IMG/VR virus record: IMGVR_UViG_3300048772_000015
Location: 1 to 23,368 of that record
DNA: 23,368 nucleotides
Reading direction: 5' to 3' (one strand)
From: a virus
The stretch's first letter is position 1, and every line of letters starts with the position of its first letter. Below, piece by piece: positions 15,724 through 23,131 of this stretch. The translations under genes were made by a program, and so were the position numbers. The notes beneath the pieces are model-generated. The model ran no database searches and was not told the DNA's origin. It was given only the letters and a program-made list of their open reading frames with translations.

Positions 15724-16962
15724 TCAGGCACCTGCAACCGCAACAACTCCGTTATCCTGATACATATTTCCAAAGCCGTAAGGAATATCCATACGGTGAG
15801 TCATGCAGTATTGCTTCTGGTCCCAGGCGACGATGTAGGTGATTGACATGCCGGTATCCGGGTCGCTGATCTGTTCAGCCTTCTCCACCATCTTCGGAGG
15901 ATCGGGGTACTTTCCACCAACAATGGCAAATGCGTGCTCAGATAGTGCAAGCGACACAACGCCAGCGGCGCCGGACGGGTTAGCGGTTCCAGGCCACATG
16001 GTCAAAGCTGCGTTGGCTGCGGGCAGAGCGTTCACGTTCTGGTAAGGCGAACCGGGACCATAGATAGCAGGCAGGACGACGAGCGTGTCGTTGCCACCGG
16101 TCAGGGTAAGCGGCTGGGCTGCTACGAAGTTCATCAGGCCGAGTGAACCCTGAGCGCCGGTCATCGGGTTGACAGCGTACACGCCAGCAACGGAGAACTT
16201 GTCGCCAGCCTTGATCGTATCCAGCGCGGTTCCGGTGACGGTAAGCTGGTTGCCAGACTGACCCGCACCAACGATGGTCAGGCCATGAGTTGCGGCGGTC
16301 CCAGCGGTGAAGCGCTGGAGCGAGGTCGAGGCGTACACGTCAAAGCCAGCAATCTGCAACAGGATGCCTTCGCGGTACATCTTGGCCACGTCGGACATTG
16401 GGTTGAAAATCTGGTAATTGTTGGCAATGAAGGTTTCGATGATCGAAGGAGAGATAATCAGGTTACGCTCTCCACCTTTCGGACAGCCCTTTTCGTCCAG
16501 GCGCCGCTGTGAAGCCAACGCGAAGTCGATGGTCGTCGGATCAGCGCCAAGCGTGCCAACCACGTTCGAGGTATTCAGCATCGCAAACGTCGCGGCATCA
16601 TAATCAATCTTGGTGGCCAGTTTGCGGGCAAACGGATGGAGGTAGTTTTCCACCAATTCCTTTTCGCTGCGTTCCAGGCTGACCAAACGCTCAAACTGGT
16701 CGAACTGGAAGTGCTCGCCGACCATGTTATTGATCGTCGCGGTGGTTACAACGCGGTTAATGTCCTGCGGCTGGTAGCCCAATCCAGAGGTGGTATTCAA
16801 CATCGCTGGGCGCTTGATGGTAACGGTGGCGCCGATGGGGAACTCCTGCTCGTAGTCCTCCCTCCAGTCAGTGTTGAATAGCGCGGCAACCTTCAAGTCG
16901 TTCTGAAGGAGCGCGAGGATCGTAGTAGACACGAAATTTGTGGTGGCGAAATTGTTTGGCAT
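15724..16962 (-). CDS. Major coat protein, P22 gp5 family
   Basis: This is a 412-residue protein (P22 coat has 430) with AGGGAA before the ATG. The N-arm and spine-helix region covers residues 1-110. The middle contains NLIISPSIIETFIANNYQIF, then AKMYREGILLQIAGFDVYAS, as in the P22 coat family. Residues 226-300 hold the insertion-domain pattern (HGLTIVGAGQSGNQLTVTG, then GDKFSVAGVYAVNP), which aligns with the GITVSG...GDKISFAGV block I recall from P22 coat. It follows the scaffold gene after a 70-base gap and is the main building block of the capsid. Confidence 0.92.
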   Translation of the reverse strand: MPNNFATTNFVSTTILALLQNDLKVAALFNTDWREDYEQEFPIGATVTIKRPAMLNTTSGLGYQPQDINRVVTTATINNMVGEHFQFDQFERLVSLERSEKELVENYLHPFARKLATKIDYDAATFAMLNTSNVVGTLGADPTTIDFALASQRRLDEKGCPKGGERNLIISPSIIETFIANNYQIFNPMSDVAKMYREGILLQIAGFDVYASTSLQRFTAGTAATHGLTIVGAGQSGNQLTVTGTALDTIKAGDKFSVAGVYAVNPMTGAQGSLGLMNFVAAQPLTLTGGNDTLVVLPAIYGPGSPYQNVNALPAANAALTMWPGTANPSGAAGVVSLALSEHAFAIVGGKYPDPPKMVEKAEQISDPDTGMSITYIVAWDQKQYCMTHRMDIPYGFGNMYQDNGVVAVAGA

Positions 16963-17033
16963 TGGTAATTCCCTTTCAGAAATTGGTTATGGGAATCGTC
17001 CGAGCAGGTGCCATGATAGAAGCGGCTCTCTGG

Positions 17034-18233
17034 CTAGAACTTTCCCCGTCCTCGTAAAATTCCTTGTTCGCGCATGAGGGCTTTGACTTTCGCCATGTTC
17101 CCGCTCTGCACGGCTAGTTTCATCGGATCGACGGCGGAAACACCGTGCCCGCCTGTAACGTCGGCTGGCGGTGCTGGCACGCGCGTCTGAGCTTGTTCTT
17201 TGTGCGGTTCCGGGGCCGCTGGTTTCGGAGTTTCGGGGGTCGATACCTTCTTATCTGACGCCGCAATAACGGGCGCTTTTCCTGCATCGGCGCGACGGGC
17301 GCTTACTGCCTTTTGCACGTCTTTTTCCACATCAAACAGCACCGACAAAGCCTGTCTAGGATTCGTCTTTGCGGTCTTGATTAGTTCTGCGAGCGTATCG
17401 CCCTCGCTCAACGTAAACAGCAACTCGGCAAACACTGGAGAGAGGCCAACGGTATCACTGAAAATCTGAGGTACTGTCGAATCCTCGAAGATCGCTTTCG
17501 CGGCTGCATTGATGTTCGGCTCTGAGCCTGGATGCGCGTCTAGGGTCTCCTGATATGTCTTACGAAAGCCCTCTTGCTGGCGCTTTTGTTCGGCTTCCCA
17601 GTCGCGTTTTTCCAGCTTCCAATCTGTGAGCGCCTCGGTGTAATCGTCTACGGCCTTTTCATACGCTTCGAGAGTCTCGTAGACCAACTGTCCGCCCTTC
17701 GTGTAGGTGTCACGCTCAGGGCGAGTCGGTTTCGGTTTGGTAAACTCCAGAGCCTTGGCTTTCGGCGCTTCCGCCGCGGGTGACGATTCCGCCCTTCCGT
17801 CTGATTTCTTGCTCAGTTCAACAATGCGGCCTTCCAGTTCGGCAATCTTGCGGTCTTTCTCGCTCTGGACTCCCGCACCTTTGCTGATCTTCTCAATGGT
17901 CGATTCGAGCTGGTTTATCCGTTCTTCGGCAGTCAGCTTGCCATGGGCTTTGGGCTTCTCACCCTCACCTTCGGGCTTTGCGGCTTCAGTACCAGCTTCC
18001 TTGGTTTCCGGTTTAGCTTCTGCGACCGGCTTACTCTCGACCTTTGCGGGTGACGGTGCCGCTTTCGTCGGTAATGTTCCGCTGCGTCTGAACTCCTCAC
18101 GTTCGCCTCGCGTCCAAGTATTCATGGGAGCGAGTACGGGTTGGACCGGAGGGGAGACTGTGGAAGTGGCTTCAGTGTTTGAATTCGTGGTGGACTCGGT
18201 AGACGGGACCGCTACAGCTACGTCGTTTGGCAT
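17034..18233 (-). CDS. Capsid scaffolding protein
   Basis: This is a 399-residue protein with GGAG before the ATG. It is highly charged and low in complexity: residues 1-100 are Pro/Ala/Glu/Lys-rich, 100-143 is a predicted coiled coil (AEERINQLESTIEKI, DRKIAELEGRIVELSKK), and about 180-235 is helical. The C-terminus (MAKVKALMREQGILRGRGKF) is a short basic helix, as in scaffolds whose basic tail binds coat protein. Its position between portal and coat matches P22-like order. No protease motif is visible, so it is probably recycled or lost rather than self-cleaving. A terminator-like hairpin lies 12 bases before the start codon. Confidence 0.85.
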   Translation of the reverse strand: MPNDVAVAVPSTESTTNSNTEATSTVSPPVQPVLAPMNTWTRGEREEFRRSGTLPTKAAPSPAKVESKPVAEAKPETKEAGTEAAKPEGEGEKPKAHGKLTAEERINQLESTIEKISKGAGVQSEKDRKIAELEGRIVELSKKSDGRAESSPAAEAPKAKALEFTKPKPTRPERDTYTKGGQLVYETLEAYEKAVDDYTEALTDWKLEKRDWEAEQKRQQEGFRKTYQETLDAHPGSEPNINAAAKAIFEDSTVPQIFSDTVGLSPVFAELLFTLSEGDTLAELIKTAKTNPRQALSVLFDVEKDVQKAVSARRADAGKAPVIAASDKKVSTPETPKPAAPEPHKEQAQTRVPAPPADVTGGHGVSAVDPMKLAVQSGNMAKVKALMREQGILRGRGKF

Positions 18234-18244
18234 TTATTCTCCAT

Positions 18245-18267
18245 AAAAAATACGCCCCGAAAGGCGT
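18245..18267 (-). terminator. Terminator-like hairpin directly upstream of the scaffold gene
   Basis: On the minus-strand RNA, ACGCCU pairs with GGGCGU around a UUCG loop (18252-18257 with 18262-18267) and is followed by A and six U. This fits an intrinsic terminator for transcripts leaving the portal gene. The U-run ends 12 bases before the scaffold ATG, with the ribosome site between them. It may instead be an attenuator or a 5' stabilising hairpin. Confidence 0.65.
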
Positions 18268-18300
18268 CAAACTGCGATTAGCTCTTGCGCCGAGCAGGCG

Positions 18301-18522
18301 ATGGTTCTAAACTTCACAATTATGGCGATGCTTCTAGTTCAGGGCGTTCGTGACAAGACCGGGAACATCATTACGCAATTGTTCCGTTGCCGAGGCTGTC
18401 ACCGTGATTTTGTGCCTACGGGCATTGTTTCAATTGCCGATGGCGATGCTTGTCCATTTTGCAATTCTAAACACTTTGAAGCAGTTACATTTGTTCAGCC
18501 GAGCAACAAAAAACCGATCTAG
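18301..18522 (+). CDS. Small zinc-ribbon protein
   Basis: This is a plus-strand ORF of 73 residues. CRGC and CPFC, separated by 17 residues, form a clear four-cysteine zinc ribbon. The middle reads HRDFVPTGIVSIADGDA and the end is a short beta segment (SKHFEAVTFVQPSNKK). The start is uncertain: ATG codons at 18301, 18322 and 18328 are possible and none has a strong ribosome site. Its stop overlaps the ribosome site of the next gene, so the two are co-translated. Zinc ribbons of this size often bind nucleic acid or partner proteins; the target is unknown. Confidence 0.6.
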   Translation: MVLNFTIMAMLLVQGVRDKTGNIITQLFRCRGCHRDFVPTGIVSIADGDACPFCNSKHFEAVTFVQPSNKKPI

Positions 18523-18532
18523 GAGACACTTC

Positions 18533-18775
18533 ATGGATCATGCCGTCGATTCAGATGCGCTCTATTACTGTGAGATTTTGGATTATGTGGATCCAACGGC
18601 GGAACCAACTGCTGTAGTCATCCACACCGCACTAGAAACAATCCGCTCCAATGCTAGATCCGAACTTGGAGACAACGTGTTTCTTGATAACATCGTTTGG
18701 TGGTTCGTTGGCACGCCGCATTTCTCCTATGTACTTCGTGCCCGCGCCGTAAAATTAAAACCAATCGATTTGTAA
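18533..18775 (+). CDS. Unknown 80-residue acidic protein
   Basis: This plus-strand ORF begins at 18533 with a strong AGGAG just upstream. An apparent longer ORF in this frame begins inside the zinc-ribbon gene, but that extension has no ribosome site and is not used here. The product starts MDHAVDSDALYYCEILDYVD, has a central helix (VIHTALETIRSNARSELG) and ends in a beta-rich part (NIVWWFVGTPHFSYVL, RARAVKLKPIDL). No known family recognised. It is the second gene of the inverted cassette. Confidence 0.6.
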   Translation: MDHAVDSDALYYCEILDYVDPTAEPTAVVIHTALETIRSNARSELGDNVFLDNIVWWFVGTPHFSYVLRARAVKLKPIDL

Positions 18776-18930
18776 TGCGATCCGTGGTCAACCGGCGCTT
18801 CCCGGATACTCAGTTACACAGGGTTAGCGGTTTCATTGTGCCGCTTTACCGTCAACCGCCTCTTTGAGGTGAATAACGAGAAGGTCAATCGCAATACAAC
18901 GGTCCACATAAGAAATATGATCGGGTAAAA

Positions 18931-19287
18931 ATGCTCCCGGAATATGCGATCTGGACCGGAATTAAAACGCGATGTCTTAACTCCCATTCAACCAGTTTTG
19001 CAAACTATGGCGGAAGGGGGATCACTATTTGCGAACGATGGCTTGATTTCTCTTGCTTTTTCTCTGACGTTGGACCTCGCCCGACGAAACTCCATAGTAT
19101 CGACCGAAAAGACAATAGCGGTAATTACGAGCCCGACAACTGCCGATGGGCTACCTCCAGAGAACAAGCACTAAATAGAAGACCGGGTAAGCGCGGTAAA
19201 TATAAGAAACATTGCGACCGGAGTGCAATAGCTACAGCAAGAGAAGCTAGGAAACGGGCTGCCCGGTTGGCGGCGGCGATTGGTTAG
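18931..19287 (+). CDS. HNH-type homing-endonuclease-like protein
   Basis: This is a 118-residue plus-strand protein with the full family pattern: PEYAIWTGIKTRC (residues 3-15), YGGRGITICERW (26-37), HSIDRKDNSGNYEPDNCRWAT (residues 55-75, described in two parts: HSIDRKDN and YEPDNCRW), EQALNRR, then a Lys/Arg-rich tail for DNA binding. H55 with the downstream Asn residues is the likely metal site. The ribosome site is weak (GGG). The frame is open back to a TAA at 18874 without another start. Its last 41 bases overlap the end of the convergent portal gene. A relative, decayed at its 5' end, lies on the other strand at 15337-15714. Confidence 0.72.
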   Translation: MLPEYAIWTGIKTRCLNSHSTSFANYGGRGITICERWLDFSCFFSDVGPRPTKLHSIDRKDNSGNYEPDNCRWATSREQALNRRPGKRGKYKKHCDRSAIATAREARKRAARLAAAIG

Positions 19288-21502
19288 GCTCTTGCACAGA
19301 CTGTAACGCATTCTGTTGCGCGTTTTGCTGAGACATATTCCTTTCGTGAGATTGATCTATCGCTTGCAGTGCGACCTCGTGACTCTGACTGTGGAATTGT
19401 TTAACCAGGTCAGCAATGAACTCCTGCCGCTCGCTTGCACTCTGAGCCTTCGTGCTCACTTCTGCAACCGCAATCTTCGTTTCTCGGTCGAGGTTCGCCT
19501 GTGTCACCATCTGCGTCATTGCAACCGTGTGTTGGGCCTCGATCTCCTTCAGCTTCATGATGTGGTCAGCCGTCTTGGCCTTCGCGTCGAACTGCAATTG
19601 CTGAAGTACTTGGCCTTGCTGCTGCAATGCCTGTTGAGCTTGCTGGAGCTTCGCTTGGAACTGGCCGATGATCGGTTTGGCCTCGGCTGGGATATCAGCC
19701 TGCGTTGGATTGATCGTTTCAGCCAGTGCGTCTACTTCCGGGCCAAGATTGCGCATCTTCAAGGATTGCGCCATGATCGCAGCCGCCGGACTTCCGGGAG
19801 GTGGAATGTTGCCCATGTTCTGCATGATCTGGTCTGCTACATCACCAGCCGCTTCGCGCTCCGATTCCGTGCTTGGACCGCTTGATACCGTTACATCAAA
19901 CTCGCCATTGTCCACTACCAAGTAATCGTCTTTTTCCTTGATGTCATCTGGAATCTGGTCAAGCTGATCTTTTGTGGTGACATACATCAGCCCATGTTTA
20001 CCATCTTCACGCATTGCGGAAACGTGGCGCTGCGTGTCTATGCACTTGGTGATCAACTCATTCAGTTGCCGCCCGCGATTCTTCAAGCATCGCTCGAAGT
20101 TGTCAGTGAAGTGGAAGCTCCCCACCTGCTCCTGCGTTTGAATCTTACCGAGCGCAACCCCTGATTTCTGATTCTGCTCCTGTGCGCTGGTGGGCATGGG
20201 CATAATACCCATGGCCGACTGCACAGCCCTTCTCCAGGCCTCACGCGACATTGCGTAAGCCTGCGAGTTCGGAGCCCATATCGGTTTCTGTGGTGGCGGA
20301 AGTGGCGCACCAGCACCGTCCGGCATAGGGTCATATTCCAGGAACGCTATAGGCTCACTGGTGCAGTTTTCCCAAGCCTTACGGGCTGCGTCTGGAATCT
20401 GTCCCTTAGCTACAACCCATGGCGTCAGCGGAATAGATAGAAACTCGATAGCTTCCTGCGAAGCAATGAACGCCAGCATCGCCTGAGAATCGCGCGCTGT
20501 GCGCACCAGCGAGGCGAAGTGCCGCTCCGCTAACTCACCCTTGCGGGTCCAATACTCTTTGCCGATGCCAACAACGATCGGAATCCACGAGCCCGGCCAT
20601 TCGTTGCGCTCAAGAATCTCCACGCCATTAGTGATGTACTGCACAACCCGGCACGGGCGAACCTTGCGGCGCCGGCCAACCTTCTTTGGCTTGCCGTACT
20701 CGCGTGCCCAGTATTCTAAGAGAACTACTTCTTTGTCGTGGAAGAACTGTGCGGCGGTTCTCTTGTCCGCATCGGTGAAATCGTGTTTCGTTGCCCACGG
20801 ATATTTGCGCTTGAAATCTCTCTCTGGAATCGAGCTTGCAACGATACAGATATCTTGGTCGGAGAAGTCCATTTCCTGTGCGTTCGGGTCAGGATAGACG
20901 CTGAATCCATCGCGGATTGGCTTGACCCACGGCGTCACCTCGTCTGTATCGTCCGAGACATACTTCGTAGTGATTCGCTCGAATCCCCAACCGCAGTTGA
21001 TCATGCCCTCAAATAGAACGGTGTCGGCGGCAAGCGCGTTCGCTTCGTGTTCAATGCCGCGGATAATTGCTGCCCTCCGCTTGGCGTCCTTGTCCGTCGC
21101 CCCAGTGCCGCGCGGAATCAGCTTGACCGCCCGCTTCTGCTCTCGGAGATTGTTGATTGCCTGGTTAAGGTACTGACTGATTTCGTCCGGGCAGATACAC
21201 GGCAGCCCAGCAGCCTCACGGCGCATCCGGCTTGAATCATCCCATGGATCACCCGACACAAAGCGCATGTCGATTGCCGCTTCGTCGCGGATGATCTTCC
21301 AATAGCTCTGGAAGTAGCTGTAGTCGTCTCTGATGCGCTTCAGCAGTTCTGGGTCTTGTTCAAGGATCGATTCGCTATCGTTTGCCCGCTCATCAGGTGA
21401 TTCCAGCGCGGTCACATCCTCAGAAGCTTTTGGTGATGGCGCAGGTGTGGCGTCAATCTCTGGAGGTGCAGCACCGTCTCTGAATTGGTCAATTACGCCC
21501 AT
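19247..21502 (-). CDS. Portal protein, P22 type
   Basis: This is a 751-residue protein (P22 portal has 725). Recognisable segments are DYSYFQSYWKIIRDEAAIDM, GWGFERITTKYVSD, PIRDGFSVYPDPNAQEMDFS, and the stem/wing part (FIASQEAIEFLSIPLTPWVV, PIAFLEYDPMPDGAG, MGIMPMPTSAQEQNQKSGVA, FTDNFERCLKNRGRQLNELI). From about residue 610 it becomes a long Gln-rich helical C-terminus (QQALQQQGQVLQQLQ), like the coiled barrel of P22 portal. It starts 3 bases after the preceding stop with a modest GGTGG site. As a dodecamer it would form the DNA entry/exit channel at one capsid vertex and bind terminase and the tail adaptor. Its 3' end overlaps the convergent HNH gene. Confidence 0.92.
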   Translation of the reverse strand: MGVIDQFRDGAAPPEIDATPAPSPKASEDVTALESPDERANDSESILEQDPELLKRIRDDYSYFQSYWKIIRDEAAIDMRFVSGDPWDDSSRMRREAAGLPCICPDEISQYLNQAINNLREQKRAVKLIPRGTGATDKDAKRRAAIIRGIEHEANALAADTVLFEGMINCGWGFERITTKYVSDDTDEVTPWVKPIRDGFSVYPDPNAQEMDFSDQDICIVASSIPERDFKRKYPWATKHDFTDADKRTAAQFFHDKEVVLLEYWAREYGKPKKVGRRRKVRPCRVVQYITNGVEILERNEWPGSWIPIVVGIGKEYWTRKGELAERHFASLVRTARDSQAMLAFIASQEAIEFLSIPLTPWVVAKGQIPDAARKAWENCTSEPIAFLEYDPMPDGAGAPLPPPQKPIWAPNSQAYAMSREAWRRAVQSAMGIMPMPTSAQEQNQKSGVALGKIQTQEQVGSFHFTDNFERCLKNRGRQLNELITKCIDTQRHVSAMREDGKHGLMYVTTKDQLDQIPDDIKEKDDYLVVDNGEFDVTVSSGPSTESEREAAGDVADQIMQNMGNIPPPGSPAAAIMAQSLKMRNLGPEVDALAETINPTQADIPAEAKPIIGQFQAKLQQAQQALQQQGQVLQQLQFDAKAKTADHIMKLKEIEAQHTVAMTQMVTQANLDRETKIAVAEVSTKAQSASERQEFIADLVKQFHSQSHEVALQAIDQSHERNMSQQNAQQNALQSVQEPNQSPPPTGQPVS

Positions 21503-21505
21503 AGA

Positions 21506-21859
21506 TTAGCCACCAATCGTTTTCTGCTGCGATGGTTGGTTCTGAATGCGAGTGAACTTGTTGAAGTCTCGCTCAATCCGGCGCAGTTCATAGGTTCCAT
21601 AACTTTGCGCCTTGAACCGGAAATAGGGCCGCATCGCCTCAAACTTCTGTGCCCGCTCGTGCCGTGGGCAGGTTCCGAGCATGATCATCAAATGATCTTC
21701 GTCGGCCAGCAGGCGGCCAAGCATCGCCAGTTCTGCGCCTGAGCTGATCTCCGCCAGCGGTGTAGCCAGTAACCGTGTTTCCTCGGCCCACACTTGCGCG
21801 TTGTGGTCATTGCGCTGATGGTGCGGCGTGATGTTGGGAGTCGGAAGTCCGGATTTCAT
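21506..21859 (-). CDS. Unknown small protein upstream of portal
   Basis: This is a 117-residue protein whose ATG overlaps the previous stop (ATGA). It is helical and rich in Arg and Gln: WAEETRLLATPLAEISSGAE, LAMLGRLLADEDHLMIMLGT, CPRHERAQKFEAMRPYFRF, ELRRIERDFNKF. No motif recognised. Immediate contact with the portal gene (3-base gap) suggests a packaging or head-assembly role, but this is context only. Confidence 0.6.
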   Translation of the reverse strand: MKSGLPTPNITPHHQRNDHNAQVWAEETRLLATPLAEISSGAELAMLGRLLADEDHLMIMLGTCPRHERAQKFEAMRPYFRFKAQSYGTYELRRIERDFNKFTRIQNQPSQQKTIGG

Positions 21860-22317
21860 TTCAGGATCACTACCACTTGAGATTTAAGTAGTTCGGCCGT
21901 GTTTTGAAAAGCCGTCATGAGGACTTCTGGCTTGATGTCGAGAGGGTAGACTGTTCCCGTTCTCCCCATCCCCGCCATAACGCAATCCACAATCATATCC
22001 AGAACGTCGATGAGATTTACATCGGAGGGTACGCCGTCCTCATTGAGCAGGTGGTGACGGTTGACCTTGCGGTGATTATCCCACCACGTTGTCTGTTTGA
22101 ACCCCGTGATAAAATCGCGGTGAAAACCGTCAATGTCGGATAACTTATCGTGATCGTGAAGGTACATGGCATCCACGACCTTAGCCGCAAAGAACTCAAG
22201 CCCCTTACGTACGTCATTTATGTGCTGGACGCTGCTCTCACGAAGAGTCTCTTTTGTGACCTTCGCAAAGTCACATGATCGCGTGTCTGCTGTCTTGCTT
22301 TGCTTGATTTCTATCAT
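21856..22317 (-). CDS. DUF5662/HD-like phage protein
   Basis: I choose the ATG at 22317, which overlaps the preceding stop as ATGA and gives 153 residues; a start at 22404 is possible but would overlap the previous gene by 92 bases. The pattern of likely metal ligands is clear: H32, then HDHD at 54-57 followed by KLSDIDGFH, H82, RHH at 87-89, and DVNLIDVLDMIVD at 99-111. I associate this with a widespread phage family resembling DUF5662, with an HD-hydrolase-like helical fold. Substrate is unknown; HD proteins often act on nucleotides or phosphoesters. Confidence 0.6.
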   Translation of the reverse strand: MIEIKQSKTADTRSCDFAKVTKETLRESSVQHINDVRKGLEFFAAKVVDAMYLHDHDKLSDIDGFHRDFITGFKQTTWWDNHRKVNRHHLLNEDGVPSDVNLIDVLDMIVDCVMAGMGRTGTVYPLDIKPEVLMTAFQNTAELLKSQVVVILK

Positions 22318-22505
22318 TTCTTTGGATACCCCGTTGACATCGTGCCCCGCGCTTGCGACACACTCATTGCACGGCCAACGCGCCCGAAGTTCGGCGGTGT
22401 CCATGGCTTCGGAGCCGATGGTTTCGGCACTGCAAGCTGTGGCGGAGGCTTAACACCTAACTGCTGGTGAATCGCCGCAGATGGAAAGAACTGTTTAACG
22501 CTCAT
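22314..22505 (-). CDS. Small proline-rich protein
   Basis: This is a 63-residue protein starting at the ATG at 22505, 11 bases inside the previous gene's end, with AGGGTG upstream. The longer start at 22556 would cause a 62-base overlap. It reads SVKQFFPSAAIHQQLG, then a proline-rich stretch (KPPPQLAVPKPSAPKPWTPP), and a short basic end. No family recognised. It sits in a chain of coupled genes, which supports its being real. Confidence 0.5.
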   Translation of the reverse strand: MSVKQFFPSAAIHQQLGVKPPPQLAVPKPSAPKPWTPPNFGRVGRAMSVSQARGTMSTGYPKK

Positions 22506-22905
22506 TGGGCACCCTAACCTTGTTTTCCGCTTCAGCGAACCGCTTATAGGCGGCATCTAGTTCCGCCCTGGCTACCTCGTATTCGCGCTGATTATCAGAC
22601 TTTATCTTGTTGTCACGTTCCGGGAACTTCTCGTCAATGTGACGAAAAAGTAAATTCTCCGCCGCCCGTGTCGCAACCCGATCTCGGTATGGTAAATTCG
22701 CGCAGTCTTCAGAAGCAAAATACTGAGGACCGAGTGCCCACCTCAAGTCGTGATCAAGCCTGATGCGAATGCTTTCTTTGGGATGGGACTCGGGTTCTCT
22801 GGCATTACAGAATCTCCAGCCGCACCGTGTTCCAGAAGCGCCGAACACGATACTCTCCCCAGTCTCTTCATCCGTCACTTCATAAAGCTGGTAATCGTCG
22901 CTCAT
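22495..22905 (-). CDS. Unknown 136-residue protein
   Basis: The ATG overlaps the preceding stop (ATGA) with a strong GGGGAG site. The N-terminus (YQLYEVTDEETGESIVFG) is beta-rich and the rest is charged and helical (AARAELDAAYKRF-type helices near the C-terminus; EVARAELDAAYKRFAEAENK). Two cysteines (RCGWRFC) lie near residue 30 and one (EDCANLP) near 67. No known family recognised. Confidence 0.6.
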   Translation of the reverse strand: MSDDYQLYEVTDEETGESIVFGASGTRCGWRFCNAREPESHPKESIRIRLDHDLRWALGPQYFASEDCANLPYRDRVATRAAENLLFRHIDEKFPERDNKIKSDNQREYEVARAELDAAYKRFAEAENKVRVPNER

Positions 22906-23129
22906 TTGCTCCCCTTCGCCAACATCGCAGCGTGTTCTCGGTCTCCCTTAGCCTTCTCTGCCCGCTTTGCCGAAGCGCGCGCAATCACCCCGTTAGCCTC
23001 ACGGACGGCAACACCATCGTCACCAGTCCGCTTGAGTACAGAGTTGGCAACGGCAGCCCACTGGCGTGCTTTCTTGGGCGTACCGGCCTTGCGGTCGTGC
23101 TTCGCGGCATCACCGGCGGTCCAGGGCAT
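22902..23129 (-). CDS. Small basic helical phage protein
   Basis: This is a 75-residue protein with AAGGGG just before its ATG. The sequence (MPWTAGDAAKHDRKAGTPKK, then RQWAAVANSVLKRTGDDG and AVREANGVIARA) matches a small protein that I recall being common in phage genomes, often near head or packaging genes. It is Lys/Ala-rich and probably all helical. No biochemical function is established to my knowledge; a nucleic-acid-binding role would fit the charge. Confidence 0.7.
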   Translation of the reverse strand: MPWTAGDAAKHDRKAGTPKKARQWAAVANSVLKRTGDDGVAVREANGVIARASAKRAEKAKGDREHAAMLAKGSK

Positions 23130-23131
23130 CG

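Noticed and set aside
15715-15726. Coat-HNH fusion by stop-codon readthrough
   Set aside because: Two TGA codons in a row of four would have to be read through and no stimulating structure is visible; sharing the frame is expected by chance one time in three.
18350-18532. N-terminal extension of the 80-residue protein
   Set aside because: It runs inside the zinc-ribbon gene in another frame, while a strong AGGAG directs the start at 18533.
22318-22404. Extended start of the DUF5662/HD-like gene with a CNEC motif
   Set aside because: It lies wholly in the overlapping upstream gene; the ATGA junction at 22314-22317 is the better start, and CNEC alone is not a zinc site.
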